Below, one piece after another: positions 42,701 to 50,779 of a stretch of 64,000 nt of DNA. The DNA is taken from assembly GCA_965223815.1 (NCBI GenBank), contig OZ245019.1:1922001-1986000 (forward strand), read 5' to 3'. Both the position numbers and the translations under genes were made by a program. The notes beneath the pieces are model-generated. The model saw only the letters and a list, made by a program, of their open reading frames with translations, did no database searches and had not been told where the DNA came from. The DNA is from HKST-UBA178 sp965223815. GTDB taxonomy: Bacteria; Pseudomonadota; Gammaproteobacteria; Chromatiales; Chromatiaceae. The stretch's first letter is position 1. Each line of letters begins with the position of its first letter.

Positions 42701-43479
42701 AGGGACTCTCGGGAACGGGGCCCAAAGCGGGTGGCCCTCATTATCTTCGTCGTTTTTATCGGACGGTGGGAGACATCGGGGAGCTAGCAGGAAGTGATGA
42801 AGCGGAGCCTGAAACAAGACTGGTCCCAGGTGATGCGATTCCGATAACTCGGAAGGCTTCCGATAGTACCGCGAATCTGCAGAAGCTGTGGAGTTCGCAC
42901 AGTCAGCGACCAACCGCCTTGAACTCGGTAATTGCCCGACTGCCCGCAGCGCTCGCCGAGCATGCGCGTAAGGCCTGTCTGGTAGATCGGGACCTGTCTT
43001 TCAAGCCGGTTCTGCTGTCGGGTCCTACGGGCGAGAGCAATCAACTCAGTCTCCATGGCAGAGGGCTGGTTCTCTGTCTCGGTGGCGGTCCCGAACCTCG
43101 CAGATCTCTGATGATGCAGGTGTTCCGCAGCTTGATGGTGGGTAATCTGGTAAAGATCCCGGCTACAGTGGAAGGGGTAGATGTTCAGAGCATTACTACT
43201 GCATTCGCCAAGGAGGGATTGGATAGCCTGCTAATCATAGAGAGTGAGGAATCGATAGAGGTTCAATTGAGCGATCCTGGTATAGCGCTGGTCATGTATG
43301 ACGGAGGGAACGAACCCAAGTCTGCATATAGGAAGAAGCTTGCTGCCCGCGCCGGTACCAGAATCGCGCTGGTATCTTCATCCGCAGGTAACGAAATGTT
43401 GACTGTTGAGAGAGTGATTTGCACTGATACTACGGCGTCGGGTGGAAACGCGTCTCTGCTTGCGCTGGGGGACGGCTAG
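39754..43479 (+). CDS. putA: Bifunctional proline dehydrogenase / P5C dehydrogenase PutA
   Basis: 1241 residues from the ATG at 39754 (GGAG eleven bases upstream); a GTG at 39742 would add four residues. PRODH barrel: FDMLGEAAITAKDADKYF, SVKLSALHPRYE, VRLVKGAYWDYEIKHAQ, FATHNAHTA and the LVRRLLENGSNSSFVNRL flavin region. Then the aldehyde dehydrogenase with ISPWNFPLAIFTGQV, ETGGLNTMIVDSTA and catalytic Cys814 in AGQRCSALRI; VQPFGGEGLSGTGPKAGGP closes it. A C-terminal extension of about 200 residues follows. The N-terminal ribbon-helix-helix DNA-binding domain is absent, so this PutA should not be a repressor. Converts proline to glutamate at the membrane. Confidence 0.95.
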   Translation: MTSLSELREQISQQRFRDETRAVEQLHSNAVLEQFERRRIVDRAAALVHSIRNNEQPGLMEQFLVEYELSNNEGVALMCLAEAYLRTPDALSLDALIRDKIGPGDWGSHLGAESSFLVNASTWALMLTGRMFREREPGELPMSEVMLETLARLGEPLTQKAIEQAMKTLGKQFVLGRDIDEAMRQSQKGLNRDYRYSFDMLGEAAITAKDADKYFAAYSEAIAAIAVRSTSKDIHSNPGISVKLSALHPRYEYTQHHRVMDQLTELVLSLAKQAYAANIGFTIDAEEADRLDLSLDLIEAVLSSPELAGWDGFGVVVQTYLKQAPLTIRWLVALAETLNRRITVRLVKGAYWDYEIKHAQVLGMENYPVYTRKVSTDVCYLYCARQLLNASDVVYPQFATHNAHTASALLEMIKPQQLFEFQRLHGMGEALHQLLLDQHKAKCRIYAPVGVHKDLLAYLVRRLLENGSNSSFVNRLMDKNTHVEQLVSDPYSVMQSLSVPTNPNIPLPVDLYGGSRRNSRGLNLNLPLHARVLENELARFQGGHWEARPLIPGHDHRAAGYSVYSPADRALKVGKVIDADECCVNKAFENARSAFADWSNRAVAERASILERVAELYQANRAELIALLTLEAGKTQSDGISEIREAIDFCRYYAVQARQQLAAGKTLGIGPVVCISPWNFPLAIFTGQVVAALVCGNPVLAKPAEQSSLVAYRAVELMHQAGVPEQILQFVPGAGVTIGRALTSHSQVKGVCFTGSIETAELIDRALAEHADPDCRLIAETGGLNTMIVDSTALLEQAVGDIITSAFQSAGQRCSALRILCIQEEIEQPLLEMLEGAAQELVIGDPRAASTDVGPVIDKHAREAITEHCEQMTLKGRLLFSVKLPPAAADGFFVPPMAFRLDSLEELRQEVFGPVLHVVSFQAEKIGELVDRINNSGFGLTMGIHSRVDTRVRRICHDAKVGNIYVNRNQIGAVVGVQPFGGEGLSGTGPKAGGPHYLRRFYRTVGDIGELAGSDEAEPETRLVPGDAIPITRKASDSTANLQKLWSSHSQRPTALNSVIARLPAALAEHARKACLVDRDLSFKPVLLSGPTGESNQLSLHGRGLVLCLGGGPEPRRSLMMQVFRSLMVGNLVKIPATVEGVDVQSITTAFAKEGLDSLLIIESEESIEVQLSDPGIALVMYDGGNEPKSAYRKKLAARAGTRIALVSSSAGNEMLTVERVICTDTTASGGNASLLALGDG

Positions 43480-43542
43480 AGCGCATTGCCGTCAATGCCA
43501 GCTAAGTTATGTAGCTGATTCTTGATCAATTTTGGATGCTGA

Positions 43543-43947
43543 TTGATGCTCCTGACACTGCCTTACGAGTTAAGGAACCTGACGACCATGACGCTGTTCA
43601 AGGACCGTTTTCGATTCCCCTGCCACCAGTCCACCAGGTTGCTCGATCCTCAACTTTATCGCTACGAGGACCTGGATAGTGAAAGCATCTTGCTGCTGGA
43701 TGATGGCCACTGTCTGCGCGATCATGCGCTCTCGGCCTGCCGTATCCGCGGTCTTGACAAAGTAAGCCGTTTCTCAACCAGCAGTCTGTTGACACTGGTC
43801 GAGATGGTGGATGCCGATCTTGGCGTGACCTTTCTCCCCGAAGTTGCTCATGGTTCACCACTATTGACGAGTACTGGAGTAAAAACCTATCCCCTGGAGG
43901 AGCGCAGTTACCGGGAGATCGCCCTGGCCATGCGGACACTTTCTTGA
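43543..43947 (+). pseudogene. OxyR-like LysR-family regulator, C-terminal remnant
   Basis: The frame contains only the second half of a LysR substrate-binding domain: LPYELRNLTTM, then SILLLDDGHCLRDHAL with the Cys-containing OxyR-like motif, FSTSSLLTLVEMVDADLGVT, FLPEVAHGSPLL and YPLEERSYREIALAMR. The helix-turn-helix and the first half of the sensor domain are missing. Upstream sequence is interrupted by stops and shows no sign of the rest. No intact oxyR is in the window. The stretch 43480-43542 is the broken edge. Confidence 0.8.
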
Positions 43948-44010
43948 TGCTTCTCAAATGCCCAGTCTATGCCTGTTGGTGACCATCGGTGCGGGCGGCT
44001 GGGATCCTGG

Positions 44011-45543
44011 TTAGTACTTCTGAGAGTTGGATTTGAGCTTTTCAGCTGCAGCAATGATCGACCGACGCTTCTTTGAGTCTAACCGGTTTAGGCTGCGCCA
44101 CTGCATGGCTGCTCGTGGGTGATTCTGGAAGCGCTGTTGGTGTCGAATCAGAAAATCCCAATAAAGTGTGGTGAAGGGACAGGCTGAATCGCCGCTGTAA
44201 GCAGCCGGATCGAAGCGGCAATTTTTACAATAGTTGCTCATTCGCTGAATATACCGGCCACTGGCGACATAGGGTTTGGAACTCATCAATCCGCCGTCGG
44301 CGAATTGGGACATTCCAAGTACGTTGGGGAGTTCCACCCACTCGACAGCGTCCAGATAGACTGCCAGATACCACTCATGAACCCGCCGGGGGTCGACACC
44401 TAGTAAGAGCGCGTAAAGACCCGTTATCATCAGCCGCTGGATATGGTGGGCATAGCCATAGTCAAGGGTTTGTTGAACGGTCTCTGACAGGCAATGCATA
44501 TCGGTGTCGCCATTCCAGTAGAAGGCGGGCAGGGGAAGGTCTGCATCCAGGCTATTCATTGCCAGGTAATCGGGCATGAATCTCCAATAGATTCCACGAA
44601 TGAATTCTCTCCAACCGAGGATTTGACGAACAAATCCCTCCACAGAATTGAGCGGTGCATGACCGCTCTCATAGGCCGCGACCGCCGTCTCCAGTACTGC
44701 ATGAGGTGATAGCAGTTTAACGTTCATTGCCGCCGAAAGGCGTGAATGATACAGGTAGGGCTCATTGGTCCAGCAGGCATCTTGAAAGGGGCCAAACCGA
44801 GGCAGGCGATGAGCGACGAAGTCCGATAACGCCCTGGCAGCATCAGCGGGGGTTACCGGCCAGTCGAAATGGGCAGCGGATCCTGGGCTATCGGAATAGT
44901 ATTTTTCAACATCGGTTATCACTGTCTGTGTTATTTCATCCGCTGCAAAAGAGTGGGGTGCTGGGATAGCGGCTGGGCCTGCTCTTCCGAAGGATTTGCG
45001 GTTCTCCCGGTCGAAGTTCCAGCGGCCTCCCACCGGTTTGCCGCCGTCCATGAGTACGCCGCTGTGTTGACGCACGTGACGGTAGAAATGCTCCAGCCGC
45101 AAGTTCTTACGACCGTCCGCCCACTGGTTGAACCATTCGAGCCCAACTAGGAAGTGGCTGTCCGTGTGGATCTCCAGTGGTAGATTGGCTGTTTTTGCAG
45201 CAGTGCGTAGCTGTGCCAGGACGCGGTGATCCGCGGGTTGGACGATCACCAGTTTTCCAGGTCGAAGTGACTTGATTTCGGCATCTAAAGCTTCTTCGAA
45301 ACTACTGTATTGATGTTTTCCCAATTCCAGATAGCGGAGGGGGTATGCACGCATACGCATGTCGTCGGCAAAGTGTCTCATCGCAGATAAAAAAAATACG
45401 ATTCGAGGCTTGGAAGACCATACATGCCGGGATTCCTCGGGAAGCTCCGCCATCCACAGGAGATCGTTCTGGAAGTCGAAATCCTCGAGGGCAAGAGAGT
45501 TGGGGTCTAGTTGGTCCCCTAGAACGATGACGAGGTTGCGCAT
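44011..45543 (-). CDS. FeS-type bacterial cryptochrome/(6-4) photolyase
   Basis: 510 residues of the 'photolyase-related' PhrB type. N-terminal antenna-binding domain LVIVLGDQLDPNS; FAD-binding helical domain with GFVRQILGWREFIRGIYW and QRLMITGLYALLLGVDP. The four cysteines expected for the [4Fe-4S] cluster are present: Cys in MHCLSE, YCKNC, and SACPFTTLYW. This family repairs (6-4) photoproducts and lacks the usual Trp triad. No photoreceptor regulator lies beside it. ATG start gives MRNLVIVLG. Confidence 0.92.
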   Translation of the reverse strand: MRNLVIVLGDQLDPNSLALEDFDFQNDLLWMAELPEESRHVWSSKPRIVFFLSAMRHFADDMRMRAYPLRYLELGKHQYSSFEEALDAEIKSLRPGKLVIVQPADHRVLAQLRTAAKTANLPLEIHTDSHFLVGLEWFNQWADGRKNLRLEHFYRHVRQHSGVLMDGGKPVGGRWNFDRENRKSFGRAGPAAIPAPHSFAADEITQTVITDVEKYYSDSPGSAAHFDWPVTPADAARALSDFVAHRLPRFGPFQDACWTNEPYLYHSRLSAAMNVKLLSPHAVLETAVAAYESGHAPLNSVEGFVRQILGWREFIRGIYWRFMPDYLAMNSLDADLPLPAFYWNGDTDMHCLSETVQQTLDYGYAHHIQRLMITGLYALLLGVDPRRVHEWYLAVYLDAVEWVELPNVLGMSQFADGGLMSSKPYVASGRYIQRMSNYCKNCRFDPAAYSGDSACPFTTLYWDFLIRHQQRFQNHPRAAMQWRSLNRLDSKKRRSIIAAAEKLKSNSQKY

Positions 45544-45667
45544 GATTTTACCGCTCGGATTGAGCCCGCTGATTATCCCATTGGAAAATCATCACTAGGC
45601 ATGCAATCACAACACGTTGGATAAAGTGGCTTTGTCAAAGGAGTCTGGTAGTGGCTCAGCTGAGAGC

Positions 45668-46825
45668 CTAGATCAATCTGACAATGACGCTGATCCGCCG
45701 CGTTGAGGTATCAGGTCTTGTCTGCAATAGTTCGACCCAAACATGCTCTCCAGGTAACCGGTCAAGCATGGCAAGACGAAAATCCTCGATCGAGCGTATA
45801 GGTTCACCTGCGATGAGCATTAGCCGATCTCCTTTTGAAACGACTTCTTTACGGCCCGGGGCCATTTTCATGTGGTCTCTTATGTATACACCATCTTCAT
45901 CCTCGCCAACACGCCACCCGAGTGCCCCGTTTCTCTCCATGGGCGAATTTTCGGAGGCAAGATAAAAATCTGCGCCGGCGAATAACTTGGTGCCAGAATC
46001 CTTCGTTAGGAAAACCAGAAAGTCCTGCCCTGATCTGCGATACACTCGCTCTGGGATTCCCATACCCCCAGCGACATGTCCAGATCCAGCCAACACCACA
46101 ATCTGGCTATAGGGGTTTTCTCGCAGAAAGGCCGAAACACTCTCCGCCATATACTCGTCCCACAGCAATTGCACCTGGAGGAAGCGCTCGAAGCGGGTAT
46201 CGCCTCCGGCGTGGTGATTAAACACCTGTCTGAGTCTGCTTACATAATACGGGCCAGGTTCCATCACTATGTCCGGTAGCTGGTCTTTCAACTCCGGCTC
46301 CAAACCTTCGAAGCCATGACGCGATACCTTTTGCACCAACGTGGTTGGTGCATTTAGTGCGATTAGCGGGATTTGATAGGACTTGGCGTACTCTACAATC
46401 GGCCGGTAGAGACGGTAGTCGTAACCCCAGTTCCGATAGTAACCTGTTCGCTTCAATAGGGTTTTTTCATTTGTCAGGCCACTAAGGTATGCATCCACGT
46501 GTCCCTGATGGGGGCGCTGAAAAAACTCGACCCCGATTGCGAAATCGTGATTTTTGAGTCTCATTTCCTCGATAACTTTGAGCTGGTTTCTGTGGTGATC
46601 CGCGCGATCATGAATTTCCCCGATGTATAGGACACGACGTTCAGCAGCTGCTTTCATTACCTCGGCGAAAGACAGGCTATCGTCAGACCCGATAACAACC
46701 CCGGCGTCGCTGGAGTCTGACGCGGGGATATCACGGTCCTGCAACAGCTTACTGCCGGCTGTAGCGCCAGCTAGGCCGATGATCAGACCGGTTAAAAGAA
46801 GTAAAAGCTTTCTCAATGTGTTCAT
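45668..46825 (-). CDS. ChaN-family haem-related lipoprotein-like protein with C-terminal PDZ domain
   Basis: 385 residues. N-terminal signal/anchor (LLLLLTGLIIGLAGATAG). ChaN/Tiki-like core: VLYIGEIHDRADHHRNQL, FAIGVEFFQRPHQGHVDAYL, LIALNAPTTLVQKVSRHG and IVVLAGSGHVAGGMGIPERV. The last about 75 residues look like a PDZ module (SKGDRLMLIAGEPIRSIEDF). ChaN proteins bind haem and are linked to iron uptake. A ChaN-PDZ fusion is known from other proteobacteria. Neighbouring genes are unrelated. Confidence 0.85.
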   Translation of the reverse strand: MNTLRKLLLLLTGLIIGLAGATAGSKLLQDRDIPASDSSDAGVVIGSDDSLSFAEVMKAAAERRVLYIGEIHDRADHHRNQLKVIEEMRLKNHDFAIGVEFFQRPHQGHVDAYLSGLTNEKTLLKRTGYYRNWGYDYRLYRPIVEYAKSYQIPLIALNAPTTLVQKVSRHGFEGLEPELKDQLPDIVMEPGPYYVSRLRQVFNHHAGGDTRFERFLQVQLLWDEYMAESVSAFLRENPYSQIVVLAGSGHVAGGMGIPERVYRRSGQDFLVFLTKDSGTKLFAGADFYLASENSPMERNGALGWRVGEDEDGVYIRDHMKMAPGRKEVVSKGDRLMLIAGEPIRSIEDFRLAMLDRLPGEHVWVELLQTRPDTSTRRISVIVRLI

Positions 46826-47154
46826 GGGGAACCCGTAATCGCATAGTTGGGGGGTGAATCAGGTCATGATCATGCTGCCTGCCAGGTAAGTGAAGCTGAT
46901 ATGCAGCACACTTCTCCGCTGATGTTTATCCCACTGTTAAAAGTTGGACCAACCTCCACAGCTTGCCGTTTCCTGGGATTTACAATCAACTGACGGGATC
47001 TAGTGTGCATACTGTGTAAGGATTTCGACGGGCTGAATTTGGTGGTATTCAGCCAGTCCCCGACAGATTTAACTGATCAGTACTATCTCTTCCATACAAC
47101 CGCAAACCGAGGAGCCTCGGTTTACGGTGTTCCGTTCCACAGATTCTACAAGCC
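46826..47154. other. Gene-free stretch with a terminator-like dyad
   Basis: About 330 bp between the ChaN/PDZ gene start and the stop of the membrane protein, both on the minus strand. Apart from the dyad at 47104-47123 I see nothing assignable; it should contain the promoter of the ChaN gene. Confidence 0.4.
47104..47123 (-). terminator. Perfect 9-bp hairpin behind the DUF2189 gene
   Basis: AAACCGAGG, AG, CCTCGGTTT. It begins 31 bp behind the stop of the minus-strand membrane protein gene and has A/T ends on both sides, so it can act as a terminator in that direction. The two-base spacer means the inner pairs would open to make a loop. Confidence 0.5.
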
Positions 47155-47934
47155 TCATTCAGTTGTGGATTGATAGCTATGCCAGGTAGCGTATCCAAGA
47201 ATTGGAAAGATCAGGGCAAGGCCGATAAAGGCAGTTGCAATTCCGGCAGCGGTCATCAGTACAATGATTAGTGCCCAAACCAGCATTGCTGGCAAGTTAT
47301 GGATGACGGTCTGAAAACTTCTTGACATCGCGGTGATGAAGCCTTCATCGAGATCGAGAATCCGGGGTATAGTAAACGCGCTGATTGTAAATACCGCCCC
47401 TGCAAGCAATACGCCCATGGCTGCAAGGTATGCCATCGTTATCAAGCCTTCACTACCGATCCAATCAATGCTGAAAACGTTGAAATTGGGGGCCAGGTTG
47501 TTGAAGGTGAGTGCGAACGTAAGTGCGGAAAGCCTTACCCATGCAGCCATCACCAAAGTTAGCAGTAGGGCGAATAAGCCTAGGTTGGAACGCCGTTCCC
47601 AGATCAGCCTTAGACTTCCAACCATGGTGGGCACCTTTTGTCGCCCCATGTCCCGACTGGCGGCATATAGTCCCGATGCAAGGAAAGGTCCGACGAAGGC
47701 GAGCCCCGTTATGTACGCCAGCGTGTACCAGGGAGTGTTTAGGGTTAGGAAAAAGATGGCCGCGCAGAGACCGGCGAATAGGGTGCCATACAGTAAGCTT
47801 AAGCCAGGAATTCGCTTGAAGTCTTTTATACCCTTGTTGATCCAGACAAAGGGTTCAGACAAGGAAATTCTCTTTTCTCTCCTGGCAGCTACCTCGCCCG
47901 ATCCCATTTTTGTTCCCGCAGTCATCGTAGTCAT
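47155..47934 (-). CDS. DUF2189-type integral membrane protein
   Basis: 259 residues, ATG with AGGAGA upstream. A basic N-terminus and SEPFVWINKGIKDFKRIP precede about six hydrophobic helices (e.g. LSLLYGTLFAGLCAAIFFLT, LAYITGLAFVGPFLASGLY, LGLFALLLTLVMAAWVRL, LITMAYLAAMGVLLAGAVF, MLVWALIIVLMTAAGIATA). The pattern with WIxxGxxDFxxxP and a YxxSRxME-like loop (YAASRDMGRQK) fits the DUF2189 family of unknown function. Found near cytochrome oxidase genes in some bacteria; here it stands alone. Confidence 0.8.
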   Translation of the reverse strand: MTTMTAGTKMGSGEVAARREKRISLSEPFVWINKGIKDFKRIPGLSLLYGTLFAGLCAAIFFLTLNTPWYTLAYITGLAFVGPFLASGLYAASRDMGRQKVPTMVGSLRLIWERRSNLGLFALLLTLVMAAWVRLSALTFALTFNNLAPNFNVFSIDWIGSEGLITMAYLAAMGVLLAGAVFTISAFTIPRILDLDEGFITAMSRSFQTVIHNLPAMLVWALIIVLMTAAGIATAFIGLALIFPILGYATWHSYQSTTE

Positions 47935-48047
47935 AGTTGTTTCTCCTGTGTTGAAAACTTGTCAGTTGTTAGTGCCGTTCCACATGGGCTGCGCTCTAGG
48001 TTCACCTGAGGTCCATCAGAACGGAGGCGCCATGCTGTATCCCGACA

Positions 48048-48341
48048 CTACCGGTCTGAGAGATCATCGGTGTACTGGTGTTTGCCTTGCTGTGCTGCAG
48101 CTGGACTGTGGGTCCCGCTTACGCCGATTTCCTCCAGGATGAGGATCGCTGCACTACCGTCCTGCAGTGCTCCGGTCCAGTCATTAGCATTGTCGACGAC
48201 GTATCCTTGAAGCTCGTTCCCCATTTGCTCTACCGCGAGTACCCAAGGGCCCGGTTGAAAGCGGAAACAATTACAAGCGTCTTCCGAGACGCTCACGTCA
48301 TGTGCCCACATCTGGTAGTAGAGTGTGTGATAATCTTGCAT
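48048..48341 (-). CDS. Small hypothetical protein
   Basis: 97 residues from the ATG at 48341 with AGGTGGAG just upstream (an in-frame GTG lies in it). Sequence is water-soluble with a central GPWVLAVEQMGNELQGYVV and DWTGALQDGSAAILILEEI and three cysteines nearby or in the first third. I do not recognise it. A plus-strand frame over the same bases also looks partly signal-like (48078-48371), so which strand is coding, if any, is uncertain. Confidence 0.35.
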   Translation of the reverse strand: MQDYHTLYYQMWAHDVSVSEDACNCFRFQPGPWVLAVEQMGNELQGYVVDNANDWTGALQDGSAAILILEEIGVSGTHSPAAAQQGKHQYTDDLSDR

Positions 48342-48653
48342 TGGCTCCACCTAAAAAATTTCTTTATCTAGACCCTGCGCTTGGTCTAGAGCAGGATGCA
48401 CGTCGAAAAAATGTTCTTGTGGATAGTTACGACCGACTCCAGGTAACGGATCAGGGGGTCAACGGGGAATAGTGAATGTGTATCAAAATCAAGCCCTGAG
48501 TAACTGGTGGTATGGGCTACACTCCCGCAAGACGTGATGAACACTTCGGAAGAGAGCTTGGCTGTTTTTACCCGGATAAATCCGTATGGGTCACTGGACC
48601 GTAGTGACTAACATGAGGCGAGTTCGGAGTTACCCTGGATCAGGGAGAACGCT
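48342..48653. other. Gene-free stretch upstream of the ABC1 kinase gene
   Basis: About 310 bp between divergent genes. I see no gene and no clear dyad; it should carry the promoter of the ABC1-family gene. Confidence 0.4.
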
Positions 48654-50111
48654 GTGAGTATTCGCACCAACCTGCATTGTAGAAAAATAAAGGAGAGGCT
48701 TGTGCCAACCGACCTTTCAGTGCCTAAATCTCGTATCGGACGGCTTACCGTGCTAGGCAAAATGGCCGGTAGTATAGCCAACCGCGTTATTGGAGAGGGC
48801 GCTCGGCAGTTGGGGCAGGGCAAGCGTTCGAGCTTGACTGAAATCGTGTTCACTCCAGGGAACGTTACGAGGCTGACTGAAAGCCTTTCGCAAATGCGTG
48901 GGGCGGCAATGAAAGTGGGTCAGCTGTTATCGATGGAAAACGGAGAGTTGCTGCCGCCGGAGCTCGTTGGCATACTGGCGAGGTTGCGCGATAACGCTCA
49001 CACCATGCCAATGATTCAAGTGGCACAGGTGCTCAAGGATTCTTGGGGTGATAACTGGGACAAAGAGTTTCGGCATTTCTCTTTCAAGCCTGTCGCAGCC
49101 GCTTCGATTGGGCAAGTACACAAAGCAGAATTGAAAAGCGGTGCGCGACTGGCCGTCAAGGTGCAGTATCCCGGAGTGCGAGAAAGTATAAACAGCGATA
49201 TAGACAATGTTGTCACTCTGCTGCGTTTGGTCAATTTCGTTCCCCGAGAACTCGATTTGAAGCCACTTCTAACTGAGGCCAAGCGGCAACTACATGCCGA
49301 AGCCAATTATCTGTCGGAAGCTGACTATTTGCGCCGCTTCGCTGCGGAACTCAAGAATGACGACCGCTTTGCAGTTCCAGAGGTGCTGGATTCACATACC
49401 ACTTCGGAGGTGCTCACCATGAGTTATCTTGACGGTGAGCCGATCGAAAATCTGGACAAAGCCCCCTTATCCGTTCGTAGTGAGGTTGCCACTGCATTGT
49501 TGGAGCTGGCGCTGAATGAACTTTTTCGATGGGGTGTTGTGCAAACAGATCCCAACTTCGCCAACTATCGCTACTGCTCCCGGGAGAAGAAACTGCAACT
49601 GCTCGATTTTGGTGCCACACGGGAGTATCCGTTGCAACGGCTGAATGATTTATTTGAGCTGATAGCAGCAAGTTTGGATGGAGATCGCTGGGATGTCGTC
49701 CGCGCTGCCACCAAGGTTGGATATTTGGCGGAAGCCGATACGGCTTGTTATCAGGTGGGCATTGTGGATCTGCTGCGTACCGCTGTTGAACCAGCCGGGG
49801 CGGTAGACGGCTATGATTTCGGTGCATCGGACTTGGCATCCCGATTGAGCGATGCAGTGCTTAAATTGCGTATGCGTGACAGATTTGGCCGCATGCCGCC
49901 GCCGGATGTGCTGTTTTTACATCGTAAGCTTGGGGGGCTTTACCTGCTGTTCAGCCGGCTACGGGCGAAGGTTTGGGTGAGACAGTCGATTGTACCGATG
50001 CTCGAGGCAGCCAAACCCCGACTCAATCTCTCGGTTATTGGAAGTCAAAGCCAATTTTGGGCAAGTAGCGAACAGATTGCTATTCAGATGACTAGCGAAA
50101 AACTTGGTTGA
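48654..50111 (+). CDS. ABC1/AarF (UbiB-like) atypical kinase family protein
   Basis: 485 residues from a GTG with AGGGAG six bases upstream. Hallmarks of the ABC1 family: the KxGQ motif in AMKVGQLLSMENGELLPPE, the Ala-rich loop PVAAASIGQVHKAEL, the lysine in RLAVKVQYPGV, the ExD-like EANYLSEADYLRRF, and the catalytic-loop region WGVVQTDPNFANYRY with LQLLDFGATREY. In the last part the usual HADPHPGN is QTDPNFAN, a change that is seen in some members. Role perhaps in quinone or lipid metabolism. Not in an operon with ubi genes. Confidence 0.88.
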   Translation: MSIRTNLHCRKIKERLVPTDLSVPKSRIGRLTVLGKMAGSIANRVIGEGARQLGQGKRSSLTEIVFTPGNVTRLTESLSQMRGAAMKVGQLLSMENGELLPPELVGILARLRDNAHTMPMIQVAQVLKDSWGDNWDKEFRHFSFKPVAAASIGQVHKAELKSGARLAVKVQYPGVRESINSDIDNVVTLLRLVNFVPRELDLKPLLTEAKRQLHAEANYLSEADYLRRFAAELKNDDRFAVPEVLDSHTTSEVLTMSYLDGEPIENLDKAPLSVRSEVATALLELALNELFRWGVVQTDPNFANYRYCSREKKLQLLDFGATREYPLQRLNDLFELIAASLDGDRWDVVRAATKVGYLAEADTACYQVGIVDLLRTAVEPAGAVDGYDFGASDLASRLSDAVLKLRMRDRFGRMPPPDVLFLHRKLGGLYLLFSRLRAKVWVRQSIVPMLEAAKPRLNLSVIGSQSQFWASSEQIAIQMTSEKLG

Positions 50112-50224
50112 GGTGATTTAGGTCACGAAAATCGATCAACAATGAGAAACAGAGTGGTAGACCGCATAGACAGGATGCTGATACTCCTGTTCTTTCACAG
50201 TAACTTGCCTGGAAGGAACATCCA

Positions 50225-50659
50225 ATGAGGGTGATTTCAGGTTGTTCATTATTGTTGTTCCTGGCCACGGGCACGGTCGCGATAGGAGGTCCCACGAATC
50301 CTGGTGAGATCACGCCTTGTCCTGATAGTCCCAATTGTGTTTCATCCTTGGAGAAGGGCACTGGGAGATATACTCCGCCTCTGAGCTACGCAGGTTCTAC
50401 GGAGGATGCCAGGATCAAACTAATCAAAGTGCTCAAGGGATTCGAAAGAGTGGAAATTGTGGAAAGCAGCGGCGACTATATCCACGCCAGTTTTACCTCA
50501 TCGGTATTTGGATTCGTGGACGACGCACAGTTTCTGATCGAGGAGAGTGAAAAAAGCATCCACATGAAATCAGCCTCGCGCTCGGGGTACTACGACTTCG
50601 GTGTCAACAGGCGACGTTGCGAGGCTATCCGCGAGAGATTCGAACGCTCTCATCCATGA
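50225..50659 (+). CDS. DUF1499-family secreted protein
   Basis: 144 residues with a signal peptide (SGCSLLLFLATGTVAIGGP). The mature part starts with LTPCPDSPNCVSS-like ITPCPDSPNCVSSLE, the invariant motif of DUF1499, and contains the strand pairs DYIHASFTSSVFGFVDDAQF and IHMKSASRSGYYDFGVNRRR. Function unknown in the family. About 110 bp behind the ABC1 kinase gene. Confidence 0.88.
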   Translation: MRVISGCSLLLFLATGTVAIGGPTNPGEITPCPDSPNCVSSLEKGTGRYTPPLSYAGSTEDARIKLIKVLKGFERVEIVESSGDYIHASFTSSVFGFVDDAQFLIEESEKSIHMKSASRSGYYDFGVNRRRCEAIRERFERSHP

Positions 50660-50779
50660 TTTCAGCCGGGGCAACGGCTATCCGGCGAGGAGCATATATG
50701 AGTTGCATCAAGAACGATCCGCGGGGTGATTGCTGTGCATGCGCAGGAGATCAGAGCGTAGACCCAAGTGGACTGGATC

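Noticed and set aside
48078..48371. Plus-strand ORF with signal-like start opposite the small minus gene
   Set aside because: No better ribosome site than the minus frame and no family; kept only as an alternative note.
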